DNA of 9,555 bases from Actinomycetota bacterium (GCA_005788585.1 SYBY01000101.1:1-9555); one strand, 5' to 3'. Shown: positions 1 through 7,115, counted from the stretch's first letter. Notes: generated by a model not told the origin, from the letters alone. A program made the numbers and translations.

Positions 1-1221
1 CCGGCGCACCACGACCCGCGCGTCTCCGTCCTTGACGAAGACGACCGGCGGGCGGGGAATGCCGTTGTAGTTGTTGCTCATCGCGTAGCCGTACGCGCCC
101 GTGGCGGGCGTGACGACGATGTCGCCGGGCTTGGGGTCGTCCAGCGGCGCCTCGCTGACGATGACATCGCCGGATTCGCAGTGCTTGCCCGTGATCCTGC
201 TGGGCGTGCTGCCGCCGAAGCGGTCGGCGATCTCGGCCTCGTACCGCGCGCCGTAGAGCATCGGGCGCAGGTTGTCGGACATGCCGCCGTCGACGCCGAC
301 CCAGGTTGAGACGTTGCGTTTCACCGACTCGACGGTGTAGAGCGTCACGCCCGCGTTGGCCACGAGCGAGCGGCCGGGCTCGTCGATGATCCGCACGTGG
401 TCGCCGAGCAGCTCCCGTGCGGCGGCAACCTTCGCGGCGGCGTAGACCTCGATGCTCGGCGGGTCCTCCGCGTCGGTATACGCCACGCCGAGCCCGCCGC
501 CGAGATTGACGACGGGGAAGTCGCCGAGCGGCGCGATCGCCTCGACCGCGTCGCGCCACGGTCCGAGCTCGAGCAGCTGCGAGCCGATGTGCAGGTGCAG
601 CCCGTCGAGGCGCAGGTTCGGCGCGGCCTGCGCGCGCTCGATCGCGGTCGACGCGTCGGCGAGCGACAGGCCGAACTTCGAGTCGGCCTGCCCGGTGGAG
701 ATCTTGTCGTGGGTCTCGCCGCGGACGTCGGGTGTGACGCGCAGCAGCACCGGCTGGACCGTGTCGGTCGCCAGGGCGATGACCCGCTCGAGATCGGCGA
801 AGTTGTCGATGACGATGTAGCCCACGCCGACCTCGATGGCGCGGCGCAGCTCGGCCTCGGACTTCGCGTTGCCGTGCAGGATGATGTTCGCCGGTTCGAA
901 CCCCGCCTTCAGCGCGACGTGCAGCTCGCCGCCGGACGCAACGTCCACGCCCAGCCCCTCCTCGGCGAAGACGCGCAGCACCGCGGTGCACGGGTTCGCC
1001 TTGCTGGCGAAATGGATCTCGGCACCGGGTGCGTGGGCCCGGAAGGCGCTGAGGTACTGCCGCGCGCGGTCGCGCAGGTCCTGCTCGGCGACGATGTACG
1101 CGGGCGTGCCGAACTCGCGCGCGAGCGCGACGGCGTCGACCCCGCCGATCTCGAGGCGGCGGTCGTCGATCAGCCGGCTGTCAGCCGGCCAGGCAGCGGT
1201 GAGGCGTTGCGCGGTGGCCAT
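1..1221 (-). CDS. lysA: Diaminopimelate decarboxylase (3' end beyond window)
   Basis: PLP enzyme of fold type III that decarboxylates meso-2,6-diaminopimelate to L-lysine and CO2, the last step of lysine synthesis, in the cytoplasm. 407 residues are visible and the frame is open to the window edge; the family is usually about 420-450 aa, so only a short C-terminus is missing. Seen in order: FASKANP with the PLP lysine K74, LHLHIGSQ (209-215), the glycine loop GGGLG (241-245), EPGRS (281-285), CESGD with the active-site Cys348, and GAYGYAMSNNYN (375-386). All key residues are present. The usual YAxKAN reads FASKAN, a mild variant. The ATG at 1221 gives the expected N-terminus but has no Shine-Dalgarno; a -10-like box lies nine bases upstream, so translation may be near-leaderless. 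The 5' end is only 20 bases from the divergent hydrolase start. Identification is firm. Confidence 0.96.
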   Translation of the reverse strand, partial: MATAQRLTAAWPADSRLIDDRRLEIGGVDAVALAREFGTPAYIVAEQDLRDRARQYLSAFRAHAPGAEIHFASKANPCTAVLRVFAEEGLGVDVASGGELHVALKAGFEPANIILHGNAKSEAELRRAIEVGVGYIVIDNFADLERVIALATDTVQPVLLRVTPDVRGETHDKISTGQADSKFGLSLADASTAIERAQAAPNLRLDGLHLHIGSQLLELGPWRDAVEAIAPLGDFPVVNLGGGLGVAYTDAEDPPSIEVYAAAKVAAARELLGDHVRIIDEPGRSLVANAGVTLYTVESVKRNVSTWVGVDGGMSDNLRPMLYGARYEAEIADRFGGSTPSRITGKHCESGDVIVSEAPLDDPKPGDIVVTPATGAYGYAMSNNYNGIPRPPVVFVKDGDARVVVRR

Positions 1222-1230
1222 CGCGCAGGG

Positions 1231-1236
1231 AGTATG
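1231..1236 (-). promoter_or_regulatory. Candidate -10 box for lysA
   Basis: Read on the minus strand the hexamer is CATACT, four of six matches to TATAAT, ending nine bases before the lysA ATG. A start site seven bases downstream would be near 1224, leaving a leader of about three bases, which fits the lack of a ribosome binding site. No convincing -35 is seen at 16-18 bases. The box overlaps the AGGGAG ribosome binding site (1227-1232) of the divergent hydrolase. This is a sequence-based guess. Confidence 0.35.
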
Positions 1237-1241
1237 GCGGG

Positions 1242-1937
1242 GTGTCGTCCTCGTTGACCCGTGACGACGTCGCGCCGCCCGACGACGAGGGCATGCACGA
1301 CGGTCTCGCCTACGCGCTGTTCGCGCCGCCGGTCCCTGCGCGTGGTGGGGTCGTGGTCATCCATGGCGCGGACTCGCGCAAGGAGAACCACTACGACTGG
1401 GGCCGCGAGTGCCGGGCCGCCGGGCTCGCCGCGATCGTCTACGACCAGCGCGGCCACGGCGCGTCGCCCGGCATGCTGGACGGCCGGGTGCTCGACGATG
1501 TCGCCGCGATGGCCGCCTTGCTGCCCCCCGGTCCGGTCGGGCTGCGCGGGTCGAGCATGGGCGGGTTCCTGGCGCTCACCGCGGCCACCCGGCTCGACGC
1601 CCGCGCGGTCGTCGCGATCTGCCCCGCTCCCGGCGACCTGCTGCTGCGCGGCCTGCGCCAGGGCCGGTTCGGCTTCCCGGCCGACGCCGCGGCGCTGGAG
1701 CCGCTGCTCGCCCAGGCCGATCTCGAAGCGGCCGCGTCGCACCTCGGCGACGCGCTGCTGCTCCTGCACGCCACGGGCGACGATCGCGTGGGGGTCGAAC
1801 ACTCCGACGCGCTGCACGCTGCCGCGCCGGAGAGCCGGTTCATCCGCGTGCCCGGCGGCGACCACGGATCGATCCAGCACGACCCGGAGCTGCGGGGCGA
1901 AGCCGTGCGGTGGCTGGCCGCACGGCTCCTCCACTGA
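1242..1937 (+). CDS. Alpha/beta hydrolase (serine esterase/lipase-like)
   Basis: Cytoplasmic alpha/beta-hydrolase fold protein of 231 aa, with no signal peptide or membrane segment. Visible elements in order: a strand plus HG oxyanion region (VVVIHGADS, 37-45); YDQRGHGAS (67-75), typical of the fold; nucleophile elbow GSSMGG with Ser105 (103-108); acid Asp180 or Asp181 in TGDDRV (178-183); and catalytic His208 in GGDHGS (205-210). The triad is complete, so it should be an active ester or related hydrolase; the substrate cannot be read from sequence. It is short for the family, so the cap domain is minimal. The GTG at 1242 is chosen because AGGGAG (1227-1232) lies nine bases upstream; ATG at 1293 is the alternative and would drop 17 residues that carry no core strand. 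It is divergent to lysA and converges with the secreted protein gene, so it is probably monocistronic. Confidence 0.85.
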   Translation: MSSSLTRDDVAPPDDEGMHDGLAYALFAPPVPARGGVVVIHGADSRKENHYDWGRECRAAGLAAIVYDQRGHGASPGMLDGRVLDDVAAMAALLPPGPVGLRGSSMGGFLALTAATRLDARAVVAICPAPGDLLLRGLRQGRFGFPADAAALEPLLAQADLEAAASHLGDALLLLHATGDDRVGVEHSDALHAAAPESRFIRVPGGDHGSIQHDPELRGEAVRWLAARLLH

Positions 1938-1940
1938 ACC

Positions 1941-3791
1941 TCAGCCCGCGAGCCGCCCGGTGCCCAGCGTCCGCAGGTACCGGTCGTAGGCCACGACCCG
2001 CAGCGGCGGGCGTTCGCCGCGCAGCAGCTGGTCGCGGAGACGGGCCGGGACGCGAATGAGCGCCGAGCCGCGGCGTCCGGGCTCGACGCGGAACGCCGCC
2101 GAGCCAGACGGCAGCCCGAACGCCCCGGTGAAGAGCACGAGGCGCCCCTGGCACGCCGCGCGCCCGGCCGGGCAGTCGATGGCCACTCGCAGGCCGTCGT
2201 ACGCTGGGACCAGGGTGAGGGCAAACCGCAGGGGTGTCGCCCCGTCGCACGCAGCGACGTCGGGCGCCGAGCCGTCGCTCGCCATGCCCGGACCACTCGC
2301 GCGCAGCAGCACCTTGGTGCCCGCCGACCCGTCAGCACGCCGGAGGACGACGGCTGCGTCGCCGGTCGATGCCAGCGCCCGATAGGTCGGATCGTTGGTC
2401 GCCCACCCGGACGGAACCGGAAGGACGCGGAACGGTGCAGCACCGTCGGAGAACGTCACCAGCTCGCGCCCCGCGTCCACGACGCTGTCGAGCACGTACC
2501 CGGCGCTGACGATCGGCGCACCGAACCAGCGCGGGCTGGCGCACGCCACCGTCTGGGCGGCCCCGAGCGTGCCGGCGGTTGTCGTGCCGCGCGAGATCCG
2601 GGTCGGACCCGGCGTGTCCACGCCGGGCGCGGGCGACTCGATGCGGAGGATCTCCCCGGCGTCGTTCACGGTGACGCTGTCGTCCCGGCCGGCGGCAGGG
2701 GTGAACAGGTCGGCGAACGCGCCGCCGGGCGGGCGGACGAGGACCCGGCGCGTCGTGTCAGGGGTCCCGACGGACGCGACGGATCCCCCGTCTTCGTCGT
2801 ACGCGAGGGAAACCGCCGACGTCGTGCCACCCGGGAGTTCCGTAACGGCGAACGCCGTGTCTGCGGCGGCACTCACCGCGACACGCGTCACCGTGGGAGC
2901 GCCAGGACCGGTCTCGCGCCATGCGACATGGAATCGACCGGCGTTGTCCGCGCGCGTGGCGAGCACCTCGCCGATCGGCCCGCCGGGGAACTCCGTCACC
3001 TCGCCGAACGCGGAGGAGCCTGCCGGTTTGCGCGCGACCCGGACGACTTGGTTGCCATCGCCCGGCCAGGCGACGATCGCGGCACCTGCGGCGTTGACGT
3101 CCAACAGGATGGCTCGGGAGTACGTCGCGTCGGGGTAGCCGCGCTCATCTTCGACCAGGGTCTGCACGGGGCCGGCCGCACCCGTCGAGAGGTCCACCGT
3201 CGCGACGCGGAACGCCCGGGGCGCCGCGCAGTCGTTCCACGCCACCACGGCCCGGTCGCTGCCGTCGATACGCACCTGCGGCAGGCGGCTCGCCAGGCAC
3301 GCTGGGCTTCCGGCGATCAGGGTCGTCGTCCGCACCTGCAGCTCGCCGCCCACCCGCATCCGGACCGCGACGTTCGGGCCGTCCTCCACGACCCACGCCA
3401 TCGCGCCCGAGGGGCTCACGTCGAAGGCGTAGCTGTTCCAGCGCGACAGCGGAGCGCTCAGCGTGCCGTCGGGGTTGCGCAGCACGGTGATCCCGCCGTA
3501 GGAGATCACGGCGTCACCCGACGGCGACGCCTGCATTTCGGCTGACGGGAAGGGCTGCGGCGCGTCCGGCAGCGTCTCCGTTTCGAGGGTGGACGCCCCT
3601 GCGCGCTTGACCGCGAGGGTCGGCGTGCTCTCCCCGGCCTGCCGGAGCATGAGGATGTCGCCGCCATCCGTCGCCTGCAGACCACGGACCTGCGCGCTGT
3701 CGACGGATGTCCATGCGGCACTCGCGGTCGACGCCCCGCCCAGCATCAGGGCGAGGACGGCCAGGGGAGCAACAGCAGCTCGAGATCTCAT
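1941..3791 (-). CDS. Secreted repeat protein, beta-propeller-like, function unknown
   Basis: 616 aa, exported and otherwise uncharacterised. The N-terminus is a clear Sec signal peptide: Arg at 2 and 4, hydrophobic 5-19, and an Ala-Ser-Ala cleavage site after residue 25. The body has a recurring short motif, [S/D/N]xxG followed by a hydrophobic strand often ending in AW, at about residues 41, 89, 126, 176, 233, 282, 332, 376 and 475. Spacing is roughly 37-57 residues apart from the last, wider gap, as expected of beta-propeller blades. Residues 520-605 look like a separate beta-sandwich with a Cys540/Cys547 pair (CPAGRAAC). There is no LPxTG, C-terminal anchor or catalytic motif. Start 3791 is chosen because GGAG (3797-3800) lies five bases upstream and the signal peptide begins there; the frame stays open to 4040, but that would bury the signal peptide and overlap the transporter gene. 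Large families of such proteins are, to my knowledge, common in Solirubrobacterales. Confidence 0.8.
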   Translation of the reverse strand: MRSRAAVAPLAVLALMLGGASTASAAWTSVDSAQVRGLQATDGGDILMLRQAGESTPTLAVKRAGASTLETETLPDAPQPFPSAEMQASPSGDAVISYGGITVLRNPDGTLSAPLSRWNSYAFDVSPSGAMAWVVEDGPNVAVRMRVGGELQVRTTTLIAGSPACLASRLPQVRIDGSDRAVVAWNDCAAPRAFRVATVDLSTGAAGPVQTLVEDERGYPDATYSRAILLDVNAAGAAIVAWPGDGNQVVRVARKPAGSSAFGEVTEFPGGPIGEVLATRADNAGRFHVAWRETGPGAPTVTRVAVSAAADTAFAVTELPGGTTSAVSLAYDEDGGSVASVGTPDTTRRVLVRPPGGAFADLFTPAAGRDDSVTVNDAGEILRIESPAPGVDTPGPTRISRGTTTAGTLGAAQTVACASPRWFGAPIVSAGYVLDSVVDAGRELVTFSDGAAPFRVLPVPSGWATNDPTYRALASTGDAAVVLRRADGSAGTKVLLRASGPGMASDGSAPDVAACDGATPLRFALTLVPAYDGLRVAIDCPAGRAACQGRLVLFTGAFGLPSGSAAFRVEPGRRGSALIRVPARLRDQLLRGERPPLRVVAYDRYLRTLGTGRLAG

Positions 3792-3859
3792 TGCGACTCC
3801 GAATTCCGGGACAGGGCCGAACATGGTCAGCGGGAGCCGATCGTAGAGCGCCTTCCACC

Positions 3860-3895
3860 GAATACCATTCAGTCTCATCGTGAGAACCATTCGCA
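3860..3895. promoter_or_regulatory. Candidate Zur/Fur-family operator pair
   Basis: TGAGAACCATTCGCA (3881-3895) matches 11 of 15 positions of the mycobacterial Zur consensus TGAAAATCATTTTCA as I recall it, and five of its seven dyad pairs are complementary. A second site, GAATACCATTC (3860-3870), has perfect GAAT/ATTC arms. The two share ACCATTC at 3864-3870 and 3886-3892, exactly 22 bases apart, about two helical turns. The right-hand site overlaps the likely -35 of the metal transporter; the left-hand one lies near where the -35 of the divergent secreted protein would be, given a weak TACGAT -10 on the minus strand at 3840-3845. The stretch between also holds TCTCA-TCG-TGAGA (3873-3885), a perfect five-base inverted repeat. 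Repression by a metal-sensing regulator is inferred from position and from the genes controlled. Confidence 0.42.
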
Positions 3896-3908
3896 CCGCC
3901 GCTAGGCT
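3880..3908 (+). promoter_or_regulatory. Promoter of the metal transporter operon
   Basis: GTGAGA (3880-3885, four of six to TTGACA) and TAGGCT (3903-3908, the actinobacterial TAnnnT pattern) are separated by 17 bases. The predicted start site is near 3915, three bases before the GTG at 3918, so the transcript would be essentially leaderless. The -35 is embedded in the operator candidate at 3881-3895, which would suit repression by metal. Confidence 0.5.
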
Positions 3909-3917
3909 GTGCTGGCC

Positions 3918-4742
3918 GTGCTCGAGGCCTTCGAACTCCCCTTCATGCAGCGTGCGCTCGTCGCAGTGCTCCTGCTCGCCGTCGCCGGAGGCCTCCTCGG
4001 GACCTGGGTCGTCCTGCGCCGGCTTGCCTTCTTCAGCCACGCCGTCGGCACCGCGACCTTCCCGGGCCTCGTCGTCGCCGCTCCCTGGGGCCTCGCGGCG
4101 CCGCTGGCGGCACTCGGCTCGGCGCTGCTGTTCACCGCCGGCCTGACCCGCCTCATCCGCGATCCGCGGCTCGGCGCTGACGGCGCCACCGGCCTGCTCG
4201 TCGTCGCCGCGCTCGCGCTCGGCGCGGTGCTGGCCAGCGACGTCTACCCCGCGGGTCCCGGCGTCGATCAGCTCCTGTTCGGCACCCTGCTCGGCCTGAC
4301 CGACACCGACCTGTGGCTCGCCGCTGGTGTCGCGGTCGGCGCCGCGGTCCTGGCGCTCGCGCTGGGCCGCACCTGGCTGGCCACGGGGTTCGAGCCGCAG
4401 ACGGCGGCCACGCTCGGGGTCTCCCGTGCGCGTGGAGACTGGGCGCTGCTCGCCGGTCTGGCCGTCGCGGTCGTGGCGATGCTGCCCGCCGTCGGCGCGC
4501 TGCTGGCGGCCACGTTGCTCGTCGTGCCCGCCGCCACCGCGCGGCTGGTCGCCCGCTCGGTCCCCCAGCTCCTCGCCGGATCGGTGCTGCTCGGGGCGGC
4601 CGAAGGCGTAGCCGCGCTCTGGATCGCCTACGAGCTCGACCTGCCGCCCGGCCCGGTGCTCGCGCTGCTCAGCGGCGTCGTCTTCGGCCTCGTCGCGCTC
4701 GGTCAGGCCGCGGCTGCGCGCCGCCCAGCGGGGGCGTCGTGA
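3918..4742 (+). CDS. Metal ABC transporter permease (ABC-3/ZnuB family), first
   Basis: Inner-membrane permease of the zinc/manganese uptake family (ABC-3), 274 aa, with seven to nine hydrophobic segments covering nearly its whole length. Family hallmarks seen: the N-terminal FELPFMQRALVA (5-16); VVLRRLAFFSHAVG (31-44), matching the family's LRR-x-(4-8)-H stretch before a conserved PG; and a late GALLAATLLVVPAATA segment. GTG 3918 is preferred because TAGGCT at 3903-3908 would start transcription near 3915 and the family normally begins with M-L-x-x-x at this distance from FMQRA; GTG 3909 in the same frame would add three residues. The stop overlaps the ATPase start by four bases (GTGA), implying translational coupling. 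Zinc is more likely than manganese given the operator candidate and the His-rich ATPase, but the ion is not fixed by sequence. Confidence 0.9.
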   Translation: MLEAFELPFMQRALVAVLLLAVAGGLLGTWVVLRRLAFFSHAVGTATFPGLVVAAPWGLAAPLAALGSALLFTAGLTRLIRDPRLGADGATGLLVVAALALGAVLASDVYPAGPGVDQLLFGTLLGLTDTDLWLAAGVAVGAAVLALALGRTWLATGFEPQTAATLGVSRARGDWALLAGLAVAVVAMLPAVGALLAATLLVVPAATARLVARSVPQLLAGSVLLGAAEGVAALWIAYELDLPPGPVLALLSGVVFGLVALGQAAAARRPAGAS

Positions 4743-5500
4743 CCGACATGCTCGTCGAGGCCGTCGGGCTCAGCACCGGGTACGCGCCCGGCGAGCCCGC
4801 GCTGCGTGGCGTGACGTTCGCCGCCAACGCCGGGCAGCTCGTCGCCGTCCTCGGCCCCAACGGCGGCGGCAAGACGACGCTCATGCGCGCGCTGCTCGGC
4901 GAGCTGCCGCCGTTCGAGGGACGCGTTGACGTTCGCGGCGAGGTCGCCTACGTCCCCCAGACCGCGCAGTCCCGGCTGGACTTCCCCGTCAGCGCGCTCG
5001 ACGTCGCCCTCATGGGTGCCTACCGCCGGACGCCCTGGTGGCAGCGCCTGGGACGCACCGAACGCGACCGCGCGCTGCAGGCCCTCGAGCGCGTCGGCCT
5101 GCGCGAACGGGCGAAGGACCGGTTCGGCACGCTGTCGGGCGGCCAGCGCCAGCGGGTGCTCATCGCCCGCGCGCTCGTGCAGGACGCACCGATCCTGCTG
5201 CTCGACGAGCCCTTCAGCGGCGTCGACCGCGCCAGCGAGGCGACCATCCTCGGCCTGCTCGGGGAGCTGCGCGCGCAGGGCCACGCGCTGCTCATCTGCA
5301 CCCACGACATCGAACAGGCGCGGACGTTCGACCGGATCCTCGGCGTCCACGGCGAGCAGACGTTCTTCGGACCCGGTGACCAGCTCGACGCCGCCGCGCT
5401 CGAGCGGACCTACGGCGCCGAGATCGTCACGATCGGCGACGGCTCGGCGATCGCGGTGCAGTGCCATCACCACGACCACGAGCACGACCAGCACGGATGA
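4739..5500 (+). CDS. Metal ABC transporter ATP-binding protein with His-rich tail (ZnuC-like)
   Basis: Cytoplasmic ATPase that powers the two flanking permeases, 253 aa. Complete nucleotide-binding domain: Walker A GPNGGGKTT (39-47), Q-loop Q74 in VPQ, signature LSGGQ (132-136), Walker B ILLLDEP (152-158), D-loop near SGVD (160-163) and switch His189 in THD. The pattern DFPVSALDVALMG (81-93) is typical of Mn/Zn ATPases. After the usual end of the domain comes CHHHDHEHDQHG (242-253), with six His and one Cys in twelve residues. This is a likely metal-binding tail, which could sense or buffer cytosolic zinc. GTG 4739 is chosen for the four-base overlap with the upstream stop and the G-run at 4730-4734; the ATG three codons later (4748) is the alternative. 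The upstream frame remains open to 4313 but lies inside the permease. Confidence 0.93.
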   Translation: MTDMLVEAVGLSTGYAPGEPALRGVTFAANAGQLVAVLGPNGGGKTTLMRALLGELPPFEGRVDVRGEVAYVPQTAQSRLDFPVSALDVALMGAYRRTPWWQRLGRTERDRALQALERVGLRERAKDRFGTLSGGQRQRVLIARALVQDAPILLLDEPFSGVDRASEATILGLLGELRAQGHALLICTHDIEQARTFDRILGVHGEQTFFGPGDQLDAAALERTYGAEIVTIGDGSAIAVQCHHHDHEHDQHG

Positions 5501-6351
5501 CCGAGCTCGTCACCGACCCGCTGCTGCGCCGGGCGCTGCTCGAGGTGGTGATCCTCGGCCTGGCGTGTGGGCCCCTCGGCGTGTGGGTCCTGCACGAGCG
5601 CCGGGCGTTCGCGGCCGAGTCGCTGTCCCACGCGATGCTCCCCGGCCTGGTCCTCGCCGCGCTCGCGGGCGCCCCGTTGCTGCTCGGCGCCGTGGGCGGC
5701 ATCGTCCTGGCCGCCGTCCTGGTCGCGGTGGCCGCCCGTGACGCCCGGGTGGGTGGCGACACCGCCGTCGCCGTCGTCGTGACCGCGCTCTTCGGGCTCG
5801 GCGTCGTCCTGGCGCTGCGGCCGGAAGTCCCGGCCCGGCTGGGCGAGATCCTCTTCGGCGACCCGCTCGGCGCCACCGCCGGCGACGTCGCCCTTGCCGC
5901 GCTGCTGTGCGGTGCGGTCCTCGTCGCCCTGGCGCTCGGCGCGCGCTCGCTGCGCCTCGCCGCCTTCGACCCGCAGGCCGCGCCGTCGCTCGGGACCCGT
6001 CCCGGCCGGGTGGGCGTGGCGCTGCTCGTGGTCCTGGCGATCACGATCGCTGCGGCGGCGCAGGGCCTGGGCAGCCTGCTGCTGGTCGCCCTGCTGCTGG
6101 CCCCCGCGGCCGCGGCGATCCGCGCTAGCGACCGGCTCGGCACGCAGCTCCGGCTCGCCGCCGCACTCGGGGCAGGCTGCGGGGTCGCCGGCCTGGAGCT
6201 GTCCCGCAGTCTCGACGTCGCCGCCGGACCGGCCATCGCGCTCGCCGCGTGCGCCGCCTACGTCGTGGTCGCGCTGGTGCGCCCCGGCGGGACGACCCGC
6301 GGCGCAGGCCTGCGCCGCGCGCCGATCGACGGCCTCACCGGCTCACGCTGA
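5497..6351 (+). CDS. Metal ABC transporter permease (ABC-3/ZnuB family), second
   Basis: A second ABC-3 family membrane protein, 284 aa, distinct in sequence from the first, so the transporter is probably a heterodimeric pore as in TroCD/SitCD-type systems. Seen: PLGVWVLHERRAFAAESLSHAMLPG (26-50), the family's conserved segment with its His45 and following PG; GEILFGDPLG (117-126), matching the family's conserved loop; and GLGSLLLVALLLAPAAAA near 190-206. There are about eight hydrophobic segments. The ATG at 5497 overlaps the ATPase stop (ATGA, 5497-5500), the third gene in a coupled chain. The C-terminal 20-25 residues are polar and basic. The stop overlaps the convergent lgt coding end by nine bases. 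No binding-protein gene follows. Confidence 0.92.
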   Translation: MTELVTDPLLRRALLEVVILGLACGPLGVWVLHERRAFAAESLSHAMLPGLVLAALAGAPLLLGAVGGIVLAAVLVAVAARDARVGGDTAVAVVVTALFGLGVVLALRPEVPARLGEILFGDPLGATAGDVALAALLCGAVLVALALGARSLRLAAFDPQAAPSLGTRPGRVGVALLVVLAITIAAAAQGLGSLLLVALLLAPAAAAIRASDRLGTQLRLAAALGAGCGVAGLELSRSLDVAAGPAIALAACAAYVVVALVRPGGTTRGAGLRRAPIDGLTGSR

Positions 6352-7092
6352 CGCCGCGCGCAGCCCGCCGGGCTTGGCCGCAAGGATTGCGAGCCAGACC
6401 GCGCCACCGATGAACATGACGCCGGCGGTGAGCTGCGCTTCGGTCAGCCCGATGAGCACCGCGTCGTTGCGCCGCACGAACTCGACGAGGAAGCGCTCGA
6501 TCCCCGCGATCACGAGGTAGAGCCCGAACAGCGCGCCGGGCCGCAGGGCGTCGCGCAGCCGCCACAGCAACAGGGCGGCAAGGCCCATCGCGAGCGTTTC
6601 GTAGATCGGCGTCGGGTGGACCTCCTCGTCGGTCGGGATGACCCCGTCCGGGTAGGCCATCGCCCACGGCAGGTCGGTCGGCCCGCCGTAGTCGCCGTCG
6701 CCCGACAGCTGGCAGCCGACCCGGCCGATCGCGTAGCCGATCGCCAGCGCGGGCGCTGCGGTGTCCAGCAGCTGGAGCCCGAACCACCCGCGCCAGCGTG
6801 CCCAGAGCAGGACGGCGATCGCCCCGCCCGCCGCGCCGCCGAACCACGTCAGTCCCGAGCCGCTGAAGACCGTGCCGAGCAGGTCCTCCGACGCCTCGTC
6901 CCAGTTCGCGAGGATCCAGTACAGCCGCGCGCCGACGAGACCGCCGAGCAGCGCCGCGAAGATCATCTCGTAGGCCCAGTCGACGGGCTTGCCCAACTCG
7001 CGCAGGCGCCGCGCCACCAGGGCGCCGCAGACGACGAACGCCAGGCCGAACATCAGGCCGAACGTCTTGATGGGACCGATCTCGGGAAGCAT
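6343..7092 (-). CDS. lgt: Prolipoprotein diacylglyceryl transferase
   Basis: Membrane enzyme that moves the diacylglyceryl group of phosphatidylglycerol onto the lipobox cysteine of prolipoproteins, the first step of lipoprotein maturation. 249 aa with about seven membrane segments. Recognisable: FAALLGGLVGARLYWIL (45-61) with the conserved GxRL; TWFGGAAGG (82-90); the signature region GRVGCQLSGDGDYG (123-136); HPTPIYE (159-165); and ERFLVEFVR (199-207), which carries the essential arginine region. The signature reads GCQLSGD where the E. coli enzyme has GNFINGE, a variant also found in other Lgt subfamilies. The protein is short at its N-terminus, beginning at MLPEIGPIKTFG just before the first segment. 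It lies 38 bases downstream of the M23 gene on the same strand and may be co-transcribed. No clear Shine-Dalgarno is seen. Confidence 0.94.
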   Translation of the reverse strand: MLPEIGPIKTFGLMFGLAFVVCGALVARRLRELGKPVDWAYEMIFAALLGGLVGARLYWILANWDEASEDLLGTVFSGSGLTWFGGAAGGAIAVLLWARWRGWFGLQLLDTAAPALAIGYAIGRVGCQLSGDGDYGGPTDLPWAMAYPDGVIPTDEEVHPTPIYETLAMGLAALLLWRLRDALRPGALFGLYLVIAGIERFLVEFVRRNDAVLIGLTEAQLTAGVMFIGGAVWLAILAAKPGGLRAASA

Positions 7093-7115
7093 GCGGCCCG
7101 GGACGCTACGCGATC

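Noticed and set aside
1233..1256. Possible seven-codon leader peptide before the hydrolase
   Set aside because: The AGGGAG motif abuts its ATG with no spacing and the frame overlaps the hydrolase GTG; more likely chance.
397..1257. Plus-strand open frame antisense to lysA
   Set aside because: The opposite strand encodes an intact lysA with every catalytic motif; this frame is its shadow.
1941..3791. Secreted repeat protein as the missing metal-binding protein of the importer
   Set aside because: It lacks a lipobox, the two-lobed helical fold pattern and His ligand pattern of ZnuA/TroA-type proteins; the repeats look like beta blades.
3792..4040. N-terminal extension of the secreted protein frame by 83 residues
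   Set aside because: It would bury a clean signal peptide, ignore the GGAG site five bases before 3791, and run antisense into the first permease.
4313..4738. N-terminal extension of the ATPase frame
   Set aside because: It lies wholly within the permease gene and encodes Arg/Ala-rich sequence; the ABC domain begins only after 4739.
6362..6374. AGCCC-GCC-GGGCT stem as terminator of the transporter operon
   Set aside because: Only five base pairs, no T-run, and it encodes part of the C-terminus of lgt, which explains the bases.
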